NCBI GenBank assembly: GCA_017552845.1
Contig: JAFZOE010000004.1
Location: forward strand, 1 to 6,830
DNA length: 6,830 nt
Reading direction: 5' to 3'
Source of the DNA: Clostridia bacterium
Lineage (GTDB): Bacteria; Bacillota; Clostridia; Oscillospirales; Acutalibacteraceae
Made by a program: the position numbers and the translations under genes. A model generated the notes under the pieces. That model did not search any database. It had not been told where the DNA came from and saw nothing but the letters and a program-made list of their open reading frames with translations. Below are positions 5,693 through 6,830 of this stretch, piece by piece (position 1 is the stretch's first letter; every line of letters begins with the position of its first letter).

Positions 5693-6316
5693 TCAATCTG
5701 TATCCGCATAAAACTCATCCGTTTTTTCTGCGGTATATCTGCCGTTTGAGGCTTCGGTGAGTTTTGCGGCAAAGGAATCGCAATCCGTAAGCGGCAGGCG
5801 GAATATGACGGTCACATTATCCTCATAGAGCGTGTCCTCAATTATTCCCCCGCATTCGGGAACAAGTGATGCAAGACGGCCGTAAAAGGTGTAATCGCAG
5901 TTGATTTTTAGCCTTGCGCACATTGCCCTTGTCACGATTCCGGAGGCATTGACGGCGATTGAAGCCGAGTGTGAATAGGCCCTGACAAGCCCTCCGGCTC
6001 CGAGCATAATTCCTCCGAAATACCTTGTCACTACAACGCAGACGTCGGTCAGCCCGTTTTTCTCGAGCACATCGAGCGCGGGCATACCGGCCGTTCCCTG
6101 AGGTTCTCCGTCATCGGAGAACTTTTTTATGCCCTCTTTGCGCAGAATATAGGCATAGACATTGTGGGTCGCGTCCCAGTGTTTCTTAGATATTTCCGCT
6201 ATAAAATCGAGCGCCTCCTGCTTTGAGGTTACAGGCTTTATGTAACCTATGAAGCGGGATTTTTTGACGATGTATTCCTCGCTCGCTTCTTTTCTTACGG
6301 TTTTATAGCTGTTCAT
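5693..6316 (-). CDS. yigZ: YigZ/IMPACT (UPF0029) family protein
   Basis: This 207-residue cytoplasmic protein is a full-length member of the YigZ family, bacterial relatives of the eukaryotic IMPACT translation regulator. The family signatures are clear: KKSRFIGYI (18-26), HWDATHNVYAY (46-56), KFSDDGEPQGTAGMP (65-79) and TRYFGGIMLGAGGLVRAY (97-114). The C-terminal part from about residue 135 matches the small ferredoxin-like DUF1949 domain. The biochemical role is not established; an RNA- or ribosome-related function is often suggested. AAAGGGA lies 4 nt before the ATG, a slightly tight spacing. It lies 57 nt after rpmE on the same strand, with a terminator hairpin but no room for an independent promoter between them, so it is probably expressed by read-through. 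No terminator is seen after its stop, which is 3 nt from the methyltransferase stop. Confidence 0.93.
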   Translation of the reverse strand: MNSYKTVRKEASEEYIVKKSRFIGYIKPVTSKQEALDFIAEISKKHWDATHNVYAYILRKEGIKKFSDDGEPQGTAGMPALDVLEKNGLTDVCVVVTRYFGGIMLGAGGLVRAYSHSASIAVNASGIVTRAMCARLKINCDYTFYGRLASLVPECGGIIEDTLYEDNVTVIFRLPLTDCDSFAAKLTEASNGRYTAEKTDEFYADTD

Positions 6317-6333
6317 AGATTCCCTTTAACATA

Positions 6334-6366
6334 AAGCAAAGCGGCGCAGAATATGCGCCGCATTTT
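6334..6366. terminator. Hairpin terminator after rpmE, possibly leaky
   Basis: GCGGCGCA (6341-6348) pairs perfectly with TGCGCCGC (6354-6361) around a 5-nt loop. Read on the minus strand it follows the rpmE stop by 12 nt and is followed by TTTGCTTTATG, an interrupted U-tract, so termination may be incomplete. On the plus strand the following ATTTTTG is a better tract and could stop stray antisense transcription. Confidence 0.75.
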
Positions 6367-6373
6367 TGCTTGC

Positions 6374-6583
6374 TTATTTGTTTTCGCCGAGACCGAAACG
6401 CTTGTTGAAACGGTCAACGCGTCCGCCGGTATCAACCAGCTTCTGCTTGCCGGTGAAAAACGGATGGCATTTTGAGCAGATATCTACCTTGAGACCGTCT
6501 TTGGTCGAACCGGTCTGATAGACGGCGCCGCAGGCGCAGCGAACCTCTGTCTGATGGTAGTTGGGATGGATTCCTTCCTTCAT
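6374..6583 (-). CDS. rpmE: 50S ribosomal protein L31 (zinc-binding type)
   Basis: L31 is a small protein of the large ribosomal subunit at the bridge between subunits. The 69-residue product begins MKEGIHPNYHQTEVRCACG, the classic L31 start. It keeps the zinc ligands C16 and C18 (CAC) and C36 and C39 (CSKC), followed by HPFFTGKQK and the typical end GRVDRFNKRFG. Four cysteines mark it as the zinc-containing (C+) form rather than the zinc-free paralogue made under zinc starvation. The start is the ATG at 6583, 8 nt from GAGG (6592-6595). An in-frame GTG at 6592 would overlap the Shine-Dalgarno and add three residues the family lacks. It has its own promoter downstream of trmD and a terminator before yigZ. 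Confidence 0.97.
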   Translation of the reverse strand: MKEGIHPNYHQTEVRCACGAVYQTGSTKDGLKVDICSKCHPFFTGKQKLVDTGGRVDRFNKRFGLGENK

Positions 6584-6605
6584 TGTGTTCACCTCTTTCG
6601 GAATA

Positions 6606-6617
6606 CGTTACATAACG
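6606..6617. promoter_or_regulatory. Inverted repeat in the rpmE leader
   Basis: CGTTA-CA-TAACG is a perfect 5-2-5 inverted repeat in the 5' leader of rpmE, between the promoter and the GAGG ribosome binding site. L31 leaders that mediate autogenous control have been described for several bacterial groups, including Firmicutes, so this could be part of such a leader or a DNA operator. A 2-nt loop is too tight for a full RNA hairpin, and I cannot confirm a match to a known motif. Confidence 0.3.
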
Positions 6618-6623
6618 AATTGC

Positions 6624-6652
6624 ATTTTATCATATAATACAGGAAATTGCAA
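6624..6652 (-). promoter_or_regulatory. Promoter of rpmE
   Basis: On the minus strand TTGCAA (6647-6652) and TAAAAT (6624-6629) are 17 bp apart, with a TGA extended -10. It starts 14 bp after the trmD stop. The predicted start is near 6617, giving a leader of about 34 nt. No terminator hairpin is visible after trmD, so rpmE may also receive read-through. Confidence 0.7.
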
Positions 6653-6665
6653 GAATTTTTTTATT

Positions 6666-6830
6666 TTATTTGTTATCTGTTTCAAGCGAAGCAAGATAAA
6701 CCTTGTCCTGCTCTGTGAGATCCGCTTTGCTGAGCAGATCGGGTCTTTTTGCGAGGGTGATTTCAAGCGATTTTTCGCGCTGCCATTTCTGGATATTGGC
6801 GTGATGCCCCGAAATCAGCACCTCGGGCAC
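6666..6830 (-). CDS. trmD: 3' end of tRNA (guanine-37-N1)-methyltransferase TrmD (partial)
   Basis: The right edge cuts into the gene; its last 54 codons are present, with a TAA stop at 6666-6668. The fragment starts VPEVLISGHHANIQKWQ and continues with SLEITLAKRPDLL, which is the conserved C-terminal domain of TrmD (the SGxHxxIxxWR and RRPDLL blocks). TrmD uses S-adenosylmethionine to methylate N1 of G37 next to the anticodon, preventing frameshifting. The final 20 residues (KADLTEQDKVYLASLE) match the usual tail. TrmD is commonly followed by rplS; here rpmE comes next instead. Confidence 0.94.
   Translation of the reverse strand: MPEVLISGHHANIQKWQREKSLEITLAKRPDLLSKADLTEQDKVYLASLETDNK

Noticed and set aside
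6584..6592. In-frame GTG as the rpmE start
   Set aside because: It abuts the Shine-Dalgarno, and L31 proteins begin at MKxGIHP, which is the ATG at 6583.
6606..6617. Zur zinc-repressor operator at rpmE
   Set aside because: The 5-2-5 repeat does not match the longer 7-1-7-type Zur box, and the gene encodes the zinc-containing L31, which is not the form usually repressed by Zur.

Overview
The window looks like chromosome of a low-GC-lineage (Firmicutes) anaerobe, most likely a gut Clostridia member of the Ruminococcaceae/Oscillospirales. Supporting signs are strong GGAGG-type ribosome binding sites, sigma-A promoters with extended -10 elements, a lipoprotein signal, a zinc-type ribosomal protein L31, a trmD 3' end, and a queT gene whose leader resembles the preQ1-III riboswitch class, which is known mainly from Ruminococcaceae such as Faecalibacterium. 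The taxon is an inference; no rRNA is present. I saw no mobile element, CRISPR array, tRNA, prophage gene or origin.

Left part (1-723): the 3' end of an unidentified plus-strand gene converges on a small minus-strand lipoprotein gene, with a 12-bp hairpin between them. The lipoprotein gene and the next plus-strand operon are divergent; their back-to-back promoters share a 185-bp intergenic region.

Centre-left (724-3790): a compact plus-strand operon of iolD, iolE and a small two-helix membrane protein gene. IolE dehydrates scyllo-inosose (2-keto-myo-inositol) to a cyclic dione, and IolD opens that ring by hydrolysis, so the operon encodes two consecutive steps of myo-inositol catabolism. The genes for the step before (iolG) and the steps after (iolB, iolC, iolJ, iolA) are not in the window. 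The operon promoter has a perfect 11-bp palindrome at the expected transcription start.

Centre (3795-4493): a minus-strand queT gene for uptake of a queuosine precursor. It has a consensus promoter (TTGACA-17-TATAAT) and a structured leader best explained as a preQ1-III riboswitch, in which the loop of the second hairpin can pair with the Shine-Dalgarno sequence. A strong terminator hairpin separates it from the iol operon.

Right part (4563-6830): an acidic orphan gene and a class I SAM-dependent methyltransferase gene lie on the plus strand. Converging on them from the right is a minus-strand block: the trmD 3' end, rpmE (L31) with its own promoter, and a YigZ/IMPACT-family gene. The methyltransferase and yigZ coding regions end only 3 nt apart.

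No clearly new system stands out. The best items for follow-up are the queT leader RNA, the isolated iolDE-plus-membrane-protein operon with its operator-like palindrome, and the two small uncharacterised proteins. There is no gene-free stretch longer than 300 bases; the longest (4376-4592) holds the riboswitch and promoters.
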